A stretch of DNA of 64,000 bases from Ruminococcus sp. AF46-10NS (lineage in GTDB: Bacteria; Bacillota; Clostridia; Lachnospirales; Lachnospiraceae): the NCBI RefSeq assembly GCF_003474435.1, contig NZ_QRNF01000004.1, forward strand, positions 62,001-126,000, given 5' to 3'. Within the stretch, counting starts at the first letter, position 1. Every line of letters starts with the position of its first letter. The notes beneath the pieces were generated by a model. It did no database searches. It worked only from the letters and a program-made list of their open reading frames with translations, and was not told where the DNA came from. Both the position numbers and the translations under genes were made by a program. Shown one piece after another: positions 1 through 8,688 of the stretch.

Positions 1-87
1 CTGGTGTGGGTGATCATCACTTTTATGGGCGGAGCAGGAATCCTGGCCTATATTATTGCTGCGATCATTATTCCGGATGGCAGATAA
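1..87 (+). CDS. PspC-domain membrane protein, C-terminal end only
   Basis: The window opens inside this gene. The last 28 residues are one hydrophobic helix containing a glycine-rich turn and the closing motif AYIIAAIIIPDGR before TAA. That alternation of Ile/Ala and a terminal IIP is typical of the PspC domain, a small inner-membrane stress-response domain. Only the membrane helix is visible, so any extra domains upstream are unknown. The assignment rests on this short tail. Confidence 0.6.
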   Translation: MVWVIITFMGGAGILAYIIAAIIIPDGR

Positions 88-109
88 TAATGAGGATTTT
101 TTAATGACT

Positions 110-139
110 GCATAATTTTTCTGAAATCTGTCCATACTC
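110..139 (+). promoter_or_regulatory. Candidate SigG-type forespore promoter
   Basis: GCATA at 110-114 and CATACTC at 133-139 are separated by 18 bases. This resembles the SigG consensus (GHATR, about 18, CATNHTA). It lies just upstream of a SASP gene, the classic SigG target, with 25 bases between the -10 and the start codon. Confidence 0.5.
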
Positions 140-164
140 CATAAAAAAGATGAGGAGTGTGGAT

Positions 165-353
165 ATGAACAAGGAGAAAGAAGTGAAAGCTTTTCTGGAA
201 GGAACGCTTTCCAAGGCAGAGAAACTGAAGTATGAGATCGCCGATGAGATGGGCGTACTGGATAAGGTGCTGAAGGATGGATGGAAAAGTCTTTCGGCAA
301 AAGAAACCGGACGTATTGGCGGTTTGATGACAAAAAAGAAAAAACATAAGTAA
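165..353 (+). CDS. Small acid-soluble spore protein, alpha/beta type
   Basis: Proteins of this family coat and protect spore DNA and are degraded by the GPR protease on germination. The 62-residue product has the two family signatures: KYEIADEMGV, which contains the GPR-cleavage sequence YE-IA, and a C-terminal KETGRIGGLMTKKKK block, equivalent to the usual GxVGG(E/M)xTK. The start at 165 is preferred over the ATG at 150 because AGGAG (153-157) sits 7 bases before 165 and would lie inside the longer version. It is monocistronic, with its own terminator and a SigG-like promoter. The C-terminus is unusually lysine-rich and lacks the common (R)LV ending, so it is a divergent member. Confidence 0.85.
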   Translation: MNKEKEVKAFLEGTLSKAEKLKYEIADEMGVLDKVLKDGWKSLSAKETGRIGGLMTKKKKHK

Positions 354-361
354 TAAAGTCA

Positions 362-409
362 AGCCCGGAGAAATGCTGTTTCAGAGCAGAAATCTCCGGG
401 CTGCTTTTT
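362..409 (+). terminator. Rho-independent terminator after the SASP gene
   Basis: AGCCCGGAGA at 362-371 pairs perfectly with TCTCCGGGCT at 393-402, followed by GCTTTTTA. Confidence 0.9.
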
Positions 410-497
410 ATATCATGGAAAATTGTTTCGCAATGTTTTCTGTACAGCAGGTGAAGGAAAACTTTATCAGAAAAATGATATTTTCAGACTTTTAGGG

Positions 498-526
498 TGG
501 ACTGACCGATGGAAAAGAGCTATACT
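498..526 (+). promoter_or_regulatory. Candidate SigA promoter for the DUF308 gene
   Basis: TGGACT at 498-503, a 17-base spacer, then TATACT at 521-526. The -35 box is imperfect. Confidence 0.45.
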
Positions 527-555
527 GTTTGAATAACGGACGAGGAGGTTTAAAA

Positions 556-1623
556 ATGGGAGAAAAAATCAACAATATTCTGAAAGGCGAGATCATCTCC
601 TCAGTATTCTATGTGCTGCTGGGACTTTGCCTGATACTGATCCCAACGCAGACTGTAGATGTGATCTGCAAGGTTGTATTCGGACTGATCCTTATCGGGG
701 TTGGTATTTATCATATCTATATTTACATACGGGGAAAGGTTTCTGCCACGATCATGGATCTTTTAAGTGGCGTGGTTGTTTTTGTACTCGGTGTATTCCT
801 TTTTATGACACCGTCGATCGTGATCAAACTGCTTCCATGGATGCTGGGAGCTTTTGTACTTGTGGACAGTCTCTGGAAATTCAAGGGAGCATTTCTTCTG
901 AAAAAAGGCGGACAGAAATCCTGGAGTGCGCTACTGATCGGAAGCCTGATCTTTATTGCGCTTGGAATCGTGATCCTGTTCGGAAGATTTCCGAAGATCA
1001 TGACTTTACTGATCTTTTCCGGATGGGTGCTGGTCTGTGACGGAGTTGTGGATATTATATTGTTTATTGTTATGAAGTTGGGTCTTCGGAAAATTGCGAA
1101 GAAGGCCACAGCGGAGAATGGTGATCCTGAGGGGGAGAGTGGTGACAGTACAGCACCGGGACAAACTTTTTCCCGGAAGGAGAATGAACCGCAGGATGTT
1201 GCGGAGACTCATGAGGAGACTATAGCTGAATGGGCGGAAACACCGGCCGGATCGGAGAAAACAAAGAAATCCGGACGTAAGTTTTGGGGAAGGAAAAAGA
1301 AGGATGCTGCAGATGATGTGAGCGACGAAGTGGCAGAAAATGCAGCAGTTGTGTCAGCTGAGAAAGCAGATTCTCAGGAACAAAGTGAAGATGAGTCTGA
1401 AAATATATATGAAGATGAGCCCCTGACTTCGAAAAATGCAGTAACAGATGGAATTGGTTCATCAGAAACATCAGGTAAATTTCAGAACACCCGATGGGAA
1501 AATGAACCGCAGAGTGCAGAGATGAAACTCTGGGATGTCGGTAAGGATCAGGCAGAAACAGGCAGCCTAAAAGAGTTTCTGAATAATTCAGATGAGGAAG
1601 AACTGGAGGAGTGGAAGGATTGA
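556..1623 (+). CDS. DUF308 (HdeD-like) membrane protein with long acidic tail
   Basis: The product is 355 residues. The first ~180 are almost entirely hydrophobic, in several membrane segments with short polar turns, like the DUF308/HdeD repeat family. HdeD is linked to acid resistance in enterobacteria; the role in Firmicutes is not established. Residues ~185-355 form a charged, Glu/Asp/Ser/Ala-rich tail without hydrophobic segments, probably disordered, containing a lysine/arginine patch (KKSGRKFWGRKKKD) and ending in DEEELEEWKD. The start at 556 is chosen because GAGGAGG (542-548) lies 7 bases upstream; an upstream TTG at 529 has no ribosome site. The tail is the oddity, since ordinary HdeD proteins are just the membrane part. 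Confidence 0.75.
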   Translation: MGEKINNILKGEIISSVFYVLLGLCLILIPTQTVDVICKVVFGLILIGVGIYHIYIYIRGKVSATIMDLLSGVVVFVLGVFLFMTPSIVIKLLPWMLGAFVLVDSLWKFKGAFLLKKGGQKSWSALLIGSLIFIALGIVILFGRFPKIMTLLIFSGWVLVCDGVVDIILFIVMKLGLRKIAKKATAENGDPEGESGDSTAPGQTFSRKENEPQDVAETHEETIAEWAETPAGSEKTKKSGRKFWGRKKKDAADDVSDEVAENAAVVSAEKADSQEQSEDESENIYEDEPLTSKNAVTDGIGSSETSGKFQNTRWENEPQSAEMKLWDVGKDQAETGSLKEFLNNSDEEELEEWKD

Positions 1624-1666
1624 TCCTTCGCTTGCATGATCTTATATTCCGTGGTAAGATGTGCAC

Positions 1667-2587
1667 ATGAAAAAAACAGATAAATATTTAAAGACATTGA
1701 TTATGGATTTTTCCGGAATATATGAGGAGCAGCAGTTCTGGAAGGGAAAAGAAGCATCCTGGGTGGAGGCCCGGGACATTCCCGGAACCAACTGTTACTG
1801 TGATGAGGAGGCGATGAATGAGATACGTAGCCGTATTGCACCCTATTCTTCCGGAGAGATCCATTTTATTGATTCCGGCAATTATCATTATATGACAAGG
1901 ATCTGGCTGGAAAAGATCTCGGAGCCATTTGATCTGCTGGTTTTTGATAATCACACGGATATGCAGCCACCTGCTTTTGGCGGTCTGCTTTCCTGCGGTG
2001 GATGGATCTATGATTCCGTCATGGAACTTCCGCTGCTTCAGAAAGTAATTTTGATAGGGCCGGATGAGGAAGCTTTTTCCAGAGTGGAACCGGAGATCCA
2101 GAAAAAAGTGGAGTTTTTAAGCAGGGAAAAACTTCGTGGGATGGAACTTATGGAAATTCTGGATTTTGTAAAAGAACAGACTGGGAAAAATCCTTTTTAT
2201 ATTTCCATTGATAAGGATGTGCTCTGTCCGGAAGATGCGGACACCAACTGGAGTCAGGGTGATATGCGGCTGGAGACTATGGTACGGTGTCTGGAATGTG
2301 CTGTTACCAGATGTAAAGCAGGGGATATATTGAGTACGGGATCGGAAAATGCAGATATTGAGCAACTGGATGCTGTGCGTGAGGATACGCAGAAAGATGG
2401 AGCTGCGTGCAGTGATTTGACGGTGACAGATTTGTGTTTACTTCCGGGAATTCTGGGTGTGGATATCTGCGGAGAGTGTGATGCTGCCGGGACCGGAAAC
2501 AGTGCATTAAATGATTATGCGAATGCACGATTGTGGGAATTTTTTCGGCATGCAGCTGAAAATGAGACTTCAGGAGGAGACAGATGA
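1667..2587 (+). CDS. Arginase/agmatinase-fold (ureohydrolase) family protein
   Basis: The family hydrolyses guanidino compounds (arginine, agmatine, formiminoglutamate) using a two-manganese centre. Two metal-ligand motifs are visible: FDNHTDMQPP (the DxHxD motif) and SIDKDVLCP (the DxD motif). The N-terminal ~80 residues do not resemble the canonical enzymes, and the usual GGDHS motif near the N-terminus is not obvious; HFIDSGNYHY may take its place. Substrate therefore cannot be assigned. The ATG at 1667 is preferred to the GTG at 1661 because GGTAAG (1653-1658) is 8 bases upstream. Its stop overlaps the start of lgt by 4 bases (ATGA), so the two are probably translationally coupled. Confidence 0.75.
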   Translation: MKKTDKYLKTLIMDFSGIYEEQQFWKGKEASWVEARDIPGTNCYCDEEAMNEIRSRIAPYSSGEIHFIDSGNYHYMTRIWLEKISEPFDLLVFDNHTDMQPPAFGGLLSCGGWIYDSVMELPLLQKVILIGPDEEAFSRVEPEIQKKVEFLSREKLRGMELMEILDFVKEQTGKNPFYISIDKDVLCPEDADTNWSQGDMRLETMVRCLECAVTRCKAGDILSTGSENADIEQLDAVREDTQKDGAACSDLTVTDLCLLPGILGVDICGECDAAGTGNSALNDYANARLWEFFRHAAENETSGGDR

Positions 2588-3356
2588 AAAATGAACTTCT
2601 TACCATCGGACCATTTACAGTGTATGGATATGGTCTGATGATCGCTATCGGAATTGTTGCAGGTTGTCTGACAGCTGAGTACAGAGCCAGGAAACAGAGC
2701 CTTGACAGTGACCAGATTTTTCCAATGATCCTGTGGTGCCTGCTTGGAGGCTTTTTTGCAGCAAAAATCCTGTTCTGGATCACCGAGTGGAAATCAATTG
2801 CAGAAGATCCGGGATTTATGATGGAGACATTGAGTTCAGGATTTGTGGTATTTGGAGGTATTATTGGAGGGATTTTTACCGGATGGTTGTATTGCCGGAT
2901 CAAAAAACTGACCTTTTTTAAGTATGCAGATGTGATTTTGCCGTCTGTAGCACTGGCACAGGGATTTGGACGTATCGGCTGTTTTCTGGCCGGATGCTGC
3001 TATGGAAAGGAGACGGAAGGGATTTTGTCCGTAACTTTTCAGGAGTCAGCTTATGCTCCGAATCATGTGGCTCTGATCCCTGCACAGCTTTATTCCAGTG
3101 GGCTGGATTTTCTGCATTTTTTTCTGCTTGTGATGATTGCCCGGAACAAAAAATCAGACGGTCAGGTGACTGCCTGTTATCTGATATTTTACAGTGTGGG
3201 ACGTTTTATCATTGAATTTTTCAGAGGCGATATTATCAGGGAAGTGTTGGAGTTTTATCAACTTCCCAGTTTATCAGTATTTTTACCGGGATTGCGGGTG
3301 TTGTGATGATGATACTGGTGAGCAGAAGAACAGCAGGAAACGAAGCAGGAGTGTAG
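2584..3356 (+). CDS. lgt: Prolipoprotein diacylglyceryl transferase Lgt (frameshifted near the 3' end)
   Basis: Lgt transfers diacylglycerol from phosphatidylglycerol to the lipobox cysteine of prolipoproteins in the membrane. Seen: an N-terminal membrane segment after GPFTVYGYGLM, the signature region GFGRIGCFLAGCCYG, and the C-terminal RFIIEFFRGD. As read, the frame changes after FRGDIIR and ends at 3306 with a tail that is not Lgt-like. The next frame reads GSVGVLSTSQFISIFTGIAG and stops at 3354-3356, exactly the expected Lgt ending. One extra G in the GGG at 3239-3241 would restore a 257-residue protein. Lgt is central to lipoprotein processing, so a sequencing error is more likely than a true null. 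Confidence 0.9.
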
Positions 3357-3468
3357 CTGGACAATATACGAGGGTAGTTTTGCGGGTGTTGAAAGAAAAA
3401 CACTTAAGTCAGGAATATGGACAGCCTGTTTTTGCATACTCTATGAAAAAGGCGAAAGCAGGACTACC

Positions 3469-5219
3469 ATGTTTGGAAGAGAAGATTTCGAATTTGATAT
3501 GAAAACCGAGGAGAATGAGATCCCCGGAGTGCAGCCGGAAAATCCGGCACAGAGTGAGCACTTCGGGGATTTTATCGTCAAATATATGCAAAATGTGGAA
3601 AATACCATGGAGCTTTTTCCGGGAACGACTTTTCAGGCGGTCAATGAAATTTTCGGAATTCTTTATGTACCGCTGGAAAATACAGGCGAACTGGAAATAA
3701 CCGGGACATCCTACAATTCCATTCCGAAATGCTATACATATATGGATATGGAGGCGGCCGGTGCATCGGGAATCACCAGACTGCATGACCATCCTTATCT
3801 TAAGCTGAGAGGAAAAGGAACTGCTGTGGCTGTGATCGATTCGGGGATTGATTATCAGAATGAAGTGTTTCGAAATGCGGGCGGTTCCAGGATCGCTTAT
3901 TTATGGGATCAGTCGCTGGAAGAAGAATCTGATATGGGAGCTGCAAAAGTTCCATATGGTAGGTTGTTCCGAAAAAGGGATATTGATCTGGCACTGGATT
4001 CCGAGAATCCGTTTTCTATCGTGCCGTCCCGGGATACCAACGGCCACGGTACGGCGCTGGCAGGCATTGCTGCCGGAAATATGGTTCAGGGAGAAAATTT
4101 CACAGGAGCAGCGCCAGAGGCAACCCTTATCATTATAAAAGTAAAACCAGCCAAACAATATCTGCGAAACTTTTATCTTTATCCTCCGGAGGCGGAAGTT
4201 TTTCAGGAAGATGATGTAATGATGGCCATTGCATTTGCTATCCGCCTGGCAAAAGAACTGGGAGTGCCTCTTTCGATCTGCGTAGGTATCGGCAGCAGCC
4301 AGGGTGCTCATCTGGGAACTAATGCGTTAAGCCAGTATGTGGATTATGTGGCAAACTTTTCTCAGGTTTCAGTGTCTGTGGCAGCAGGAAATGAAGGGAA
4401 TACCAGAAACCACAGCACAGGGATTTTTTCGCAGGAAAGGGAAAAGATTGTGACAGAATTACGGGTTGCAGAGCGTGAGCAGGGATTTACCATGGAATTC
4501 TGGGGCGAGCCGCCGGAAATCTACGAACTTTCCATTCAGTCACCTACCGGAGAGATACTGGAAGTAAGCAGTTCCATTGGTTCCAGAACCCAGGAACTGT
4601 CTTTTGTTTTTGTGGAGACAAAGGTATATGTAAATTATATTCTGATCGAGCGTCAGACCGGATATTCGCTGGTGTATATCCGTTTTTTCATCCGGCCTCC
4701 GGAATCTGGAAGATTTTTACCCAGGGAAAAAACAAACAGAACGTACAGTTCCATATGTGGCTTCCGGTGGAGGGGCTGATCTCACAGGATACCTATTTCC
4801 TGGAACCGTCCCCTTATACAACAGTAACTGCACCGGGCGATGCCAGAAACAGCATTACAGCTACTGCATATCAGCACAGGGACGGGAGCATCTATATAGC
4901 AGCAGGGAGGGGATATACACCAAACGGAATGGTAACGCCGCACCTGGCTGCTCCGGGCGTAAACGTGAAAGTCCCTCTGGTGCGAGGTGGCTTCGGAATC
5001 CGCTCCGGAACCAGCATCTCTGCCGCCCAGACTGCCGGTATTGCGGCTTTGTTGTTTGAATGGGCCATCATACGGGATAACCAGCCGTTTTTTACAGGAA
5101 GCAGCGTGAAATATTATCTGCAGAGAGGGGCAAGAAGAGAGGAAAACATGCAGTATCCAAACCCGGAGTGGGGGTATGGAAGGGTGGATCTGTATCATAC
5201 GTTTGAACTGCTGACATGA
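3469..5219 (+). CDS. Subtilisin-like serine protease, S8 family, Csp-like (frameshifted)
   Basis: The catalytic triad is complete across two frames: Asp in AVAVIDSGID, His in DTNGHGTALAG, and Ser in RSGTSISAAQTAG. In Clostridia such Csp-type subtilases include the proteases that activate spore-cortex hydrolases during germination; that role here is inference. The first frame stops at 4779 and the second runs to 5219. Translating across the T6 run at 4683-4688 with one added T joins IRFF to HPASGIWKIF and gives a continuous 583-residue protein. Without it, the catalytic serine would be missing. No secretion signal is evident at the N-terminus. The start at 469 bases past 3 kb (3469) has a modest AGGA ribosome site 6 bases upstream. 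Confidence 0.85.
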
Positions 5220-5344
5220 GATAACAAAAGGATACTAATGTACTAATTTTGGAAAAAATATTCATATAGATAAATTACCTTTTATCGTGTACTATAAACA
5301 TATAGAAAAAATATATGATCATACAACAGGGAGGAATTTTACTT

Positions 5345-6433
5345 ATGGATCTTTCAACTTTGGTGAAAATGTCAAATACTTATGGCAGCAATCCAGCGTA
5401 TGTGCTGGCGGGCGGAGGAAATACTTCTGTAAAAGATGATACCACACTGTATGTAAAAGGTTCCGGTACACAGCTCGCAACCATCAGGGCAGAAGAATTT
5501 GTTAAGATGGACAGAGCACGTCTGAATGAGATCATGAAGACAGAATATCCGGACAATGATGTGGAGCGTGAATCTTTGTATCTCGCAGATGTAATGGCAG
5601 CAGTGACAGATGATGATAAAACAAAACGTCCCAGCGTGGAAGCTCTGCTGCACAATTTATTTGCATATACTTATGTACTGCATGTTCATCCGACACTTAT
5701 TAACGGACTGACATGCGGAAAGGGAGCGCAGGCACTTTGCCAAGAGCTTCTTGGAAAAGAGGTGCTCTGGATCGATATCTGCAAGCCTGGATATACACTT
5801 GCCCGGATCTGTTTTGAAAAAATGAATGCTTATAAAGAAGAATCTGGAAAAGATGTTCAGGTTCTCCTGCTCCAGAATCACGGAATTTTTGTTGCTGCGA
5901 ATACAGTAGAAGAAATCGGTGTGTTATTTAACGATGTTATCAGTAAGCTGGAAAAGCGGGTAAAGAGAACTGCGGATGTAAGTGATGCGGTTACATCTGA
6001 GAAAGAGCAGGCAGCACAGAAGCTTTCCCGGCTGCTTGGACATACTGTAGAAGTTGTACCGGCAGCAGAAGCTGACAATTTTGTAAAAGATAAAACAGCG
6101 GCAGCACCGCTTCTGAAACCATTCACACCGGATCATATCGTATATTGCGGACCGTATCCGTTATTTGTGGAAAATATTGATGAGGCAAAAAATGCTCTGG
6201 ATGCATTTATGGCAGAGAATGATAAAGAGCCAAGACTGATCCTGGTACAGGGTGTTGGCGCATTTATCATGGAAGATGATAAGGGAAAGGCAGAGAAAGC
6301 GCAGCTTCTGGTAAAAGATGCAATTAAGCTTGCTGTATATGCGGAAAGTTTTGGCGGCCCGCTGCAGATGACAGATGAGATCACATATTTTATCACACAC
6401 TGGGAAGCAGAAGCATACCGCAGTAAGAAATAA
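5345..6433 (+). CDS. Class II aldolase/adducin-domain protein
   Basis: Class II aldolases use zinc to cleave or epimerise sugar phosphates such as rhamnulose- or fuculose-1-phosphate. The 362-residue product shows the substrate-phosphate loop GGGNTSVK near residue 22, an HVHP zinc-ligand motif, and LLQNHGIFVAA, the second conserved histidine region. It resembles the aldolase half of RhaD/YuxG-type proteins more than the ~215-residue stand-alone aldolases, and carries an extra ~150 C-terminal residues. No dehydrogenase half or sugar-pathway neighbour is present, so the substrate is unknown. The start at 5345 is backed by GGGAGG 10 bases upstream. Confidence 0.75.
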   Translation: MDLSTLVKMSNTYGSNPAYVLAGGGNTSVKDDTTLYVKGSGTQLATIRAEEFVKMDRARLNEIMKTEYPDNDVERESLYLADVMAAVTDDDKTKRPSVEALLHNLFAYTYVLHVHPTLINGLTCGKGAQALCQELLGKEVLWIDICKPGYTLARICFEKMNAYKEESGKDVQVLLLQNHGIFVAANTVEEIGVLFNDVISKLEKRVKRTADVSDAVTSEKEQAAQKLSRLLGHTVEVVPAAEADNFVKDKTAAAPLLKPFTPDHIVYCGPYPLFVENIDEAKNALDAFMAENDKEPRLILVQGVGAFIMEDDKGKAEKAQLLVKDAIKLAVYAESFGGPLQMTDEITYFITHWEAEAYRSKK

Positions 6434-6458
6434 AAAAGAAAATATATAGAGAAATAAA

Positions 6459-6502
6459 GAAAATGCATCGGGAACTATCAGGAATTCCCGGTGCATTTTT
6501 TA
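6459..6502. terminator. Bidirectional terminator between aldolase and pfk
   Basis: AATGCATCGGGAA (6462-6474) pairs with TTCCCGGTGCATT (6485-6497), with an A-run before and a T-run after. It can serve the two convergent genes. Confidence 0.85.
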
Positions 6503-6580
6503 TTGAATGACGGATAAACAGTTACTCAGGACAGAGTTACGCAGCAAATGTGGATATTTTTATCCGCATTACCACAAATC

Positions 6581-7807
6581 TTATTTCCGATACACGAACG
6601 CCGGCAGTCCATCCTCGCCAACCGGAACATTTACAGTTCCCTGGATCAGCGGGCGGGCATAGCGGATAAAGTCTTCGGTGACATCGGAGCCGTCTTCTGT
6701 GATCCATTCCACAGGAACAGTCTTTTCTTCGTTGCAGATAACGTTGACATCCTCCAGTGTACATTTCATGGAGTACGGAGAATCACTCTGACGTTTAAAT
6801 GCGATCATCTTTCCGGTTTCGCCGTTCAGGGCAGCCTGTACACCAAATTCACCGGCGAGGATGCCTTCTTGCTGGTCTGTTCCGGCGAGCATGGCTGCAG
6901 AGCAGCGCTGGCTTACATTGAGCTCTACGGAGCGGGCTTTGACACCAAGACGGCTGCGTACAAGATTCTCAAGATATTTACCGCAGCCAGCAAGCATCTT
7001 GTGACCGAAGGCGTCGGTTCCGGTAGCGCTGTCGTATTCGCAGATGAAAGTGCCGTCTTTATCATGGATTCCCTCAGATACACAGACTACGACGTTGCAG
7101 TTTTTCTCGAAGGCAGCATGAACTTTCTGGAGAAATTCTTCTACATCGAAATCGGTTTCCGGAAGATAAATGAGAAGCGGATTGTCTCCAACGTATTTCC
7201 GGGCCAGAGCTGCTGCACCGGTGAGCCAGCCAGCGTGACGTCCCATGATTTCGATGATGGTGACAGATTTTTTCTCATAGACACAGGCATCCAGGGTGAT
7301 CTCCCGAACTGTGGAGGCTACGTAGCGGGCGGCACTTCCGAAACCTGGTGTGTGGTCTGTGTTTACAAGGTCATTGTCGATGGTCTTAGGCTCGCCAAGG
7401 ATACGGATATCGCTGCCGATCTTCCGGGCATAGCGGGAAAGCTTGCTGACAGTATCCATGGAATCGTTTCCTCCGATATAAAAGAACCAGCCGATGTTCA
7501 TCTCCTCGAATTTACGGAAGAGCTCAGGATAAACCGGGTCTTCCAGGGATTCAGGGAGTTTGTAGCGGCAGGAACCAAGATAGGCGCCTGGTGTCCAGGT
7601 AAGGGCCTGAAGCTTTTCTCCTGGAAGTGCTTCCTGGAAATCAAGGACAGTACCGTTTAAAAATCCCTCGATGCCGTTGACCATGCCGTAAACGTGGTCG
7701 ATTTCTTCTGTATGTTTAAGTGCTTCAGATACCACACCGTAAAGACTGCTGTTGATCGCTGCGGTTGGTCCGCCGGATTGTCCTGCGATAAGGTTCTTTT
7801 TTGACAT
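6581..7807 (-). CDS. 6-phosphofructokinase, probably pyrophosphate-dependent
   Basis: It phosphorylates fructose-6-phosphate in glycolysis. The 408-residue protein begins with the phosphate loop GQSGGPTAAIN and carries GGNDSMDT and PKTIDNDL. Asp in GGND and Lys in PKTIDND are the two residues that distinguish PPi-dependent enzymes from ATP-dependent ones (GGDG and PGTIDND), so reversible PPi use is predicted. MGRHAGW is the substrate-binding motif. It is longer than the ~320-residue ATP enzyme, as expected of this clade. A strong GGAGG lies 8 bases before the start. It is transcribed divergently from the HPr-like gene. Confidence 0.9.
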   Translation of the reverse strand: MSKKNLIAGQSGGPTAAINSSLYGVVSEALKHTEEIDHVYGMVNGIEGFLNGTVLDFQEALPGEKLQALTWTPGAYLGSCRYKLPESLEDPVYPELFRKFEEMNIGWFFYIGGNDSMDTVSKLSRYARKIGSDIRILGEPKTIDNDLVNTDHTPGFGSAARYVASTVREITLDACVYEKKSVTIIEIMGRHAGWLTGAAALARKYVGDNPLLIYLPETDFDVEEFLQKVHAAFEKNCNVVVCVSEGIHDKDGTFICEYDSATGTDAFGHKMLAGCGKYLENLVRSRLGVKARSVELNVSQRCSAAMLAGTDQQEGILAGEFGVQAALNGETGKMIAFKRQSDSPYSMKCTLEDVNVICNEEKTVPVEWITEDGSDVTEDFIRYARPLIQGTVNVPVGEDGLPAFVYRK

Positions 7808-7963
7808 TTTGATACCTCCTGGGTGTTGTTTTTTTATATTGTAACAGAAATGTGAGAAGATAACATCTAAAATTTACACCTTTTTTCTTAAAAATTTACT
7901 CTATACAAGCGGAGATTTCATAGTAAAATAGTAGTAAAGATAGAGAAAAGGGGTGAAAAACCA

Positions 7964-8194
7964 ATGACAGTAAGAAAAGTACAGTTTGAGACCATGGATG
8001 AAGTAAACCGTTTTCTTGACGTGACAGAACATTTTCCTTTTGCAGTGGATCTGAAAAGAGGACACAGAACTGTAAATGGAAAATCAATTCTCGGAGTTGC
8101 ATCTATTGGTCTTGGAAGAGAAATGGATTTCTGCGCACATGTGCCGGAACTTGCGCCGGAGATTACATCCAGTCTTGATTTTTGCATGAGGTAG
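7964..8194 (+). CDS. HPr-like protein lacking the phosphorylatable histidine
   Basis: HPr carries phosphate in the sugar phosphotransferase system through His15 and signals through Ser46. This 76-residue protein keeps the second half of the fold, including VNGKSILGVASIGL, where the Ser matches Ser46. The N-terminal region that should contain G(L/I)HARPA instead reads ETMDEVNRFLD, with no histidine there. It therefore cannot be a standard phosphocarrier. It could be Crh-like (Crh also lacks His15) or a regulatory or fossil HPr. The ribosome site is GGGGTG. It is divergent from the phosphofructokinase, which fits a carbon-flux role, but that is inference. Confidence 0.7.
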   Translation: MTVRKVQFETMDEVNRFLDVTEHFPFAVDLKRGHRTVNGKSILGVASIGLGREMDFCAHVPELAPEITSSLDFCMR

Positions 8195-8235
8195 GTTTAA
8201 GAGGGGAAAAATAAATAATGGTTGATCGATGGTGA

Positions 8236-8287
8236 ATGAGGATATCGTAAGGTCGCAGAGGCGATGATCGGTATCCTCATTTTTTGA
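8236..8287 (+). terminator. Terminator after the HPr-like gene
   Basis: ATGAGGATA (8236-8244) pairs with TATCCTCAT (8272-8280), followed by TTTTTT. Confidence 0.85.
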
Positions 8288-8304
8288 TATATGACAAATG
8301 TAAC

Positions 8305-8382
8305 TATTTAGAAAAAAATCTAAATACTTATTGACCGGGGAATCCGGAAGTGATATATTCTATTTAGAAATATTTCTAAATA
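8305..8382 (+). promoter_or_regulatory. Promoter of the sdpR-like gene flanked by two palindromic operators
   Basis: TTGACC (8331-8336), a 17-base spacer and TATATT (8354-8359) form a strong SigA promoter. A 22-base perfect palindrome, with half-site TATTTAGAAAT, begins right after the -10 (8361-8382). A near-copy, with ends TATTTAGA and TCTAAATA, lies just upstream of the -35 (8305-8326). The arrangement suggests autorepression by the ArsR/SdpR-type protein encoded next. Confidence 0.8.
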
Positions 8383-8409
8383 CCATCCGAAAGGAGGAAG
8401 ACATACACG

Positions 8410-8688
8410 ATGGCGTTTGCGGAAACCTTCAAGGCACTTTCGGATCCTGTGCGGAGAGAAATCCTGCAGCTTCTGAAAAACGGGAAAATGTCAGCCGGTG
8501 AGATCGGAGGACATTTTAACATGACAGGCGCAACCATATCCTATCATCTGAAAATTTTGAAGAAAGCAGATCTTGTGTGGGAGACGAAGGTGAAGAATTT
8601 CGTGTATTATGAACTGAATACCACAGTTGTGGAGGAACTGCTTCTGTGGCTCAGTGATCTGAAAGGAGGAAAGAATGATGAAAGGTGA
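8410..8688 (+). CDS. ArsR/SdpR-family winged-helix repressor
   Basis: A 92-residue protein consisting of one winged helix. It begins with FKALSDPVRREILQLLK, the ArsR-family helix pair. The recognition helix is in GATISYHLKILKKADLV and the wing is in YYELN. No metal-binding cysteine motif (ELCVCD) is present, so it is closer to SdpR, the autorepressor that pairs with SdpI in Bacillus subtilis, than to metal sensors. Its last 14 bases overlap the SdpI-like gene. The ribosome site AAAGGAGG is 12 bases from the start, rather far, which may limit its expression. The two palindromes around its promoter are the likely targets. Confidence 0.85.
   Translation: MAFAETFKALSDPVRREILQLLKNGKMSAGEIGGHFNMTGATISYHLKILKKADLVWETKVKNFVYYELNTTVVEELLLWLSDLKGGKNDER

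Noticed and set aside
6548..7660. Plus-strand frame of 370 codons
   Set aside because: It mirrors the phosphofructokinase gene on the other strand.
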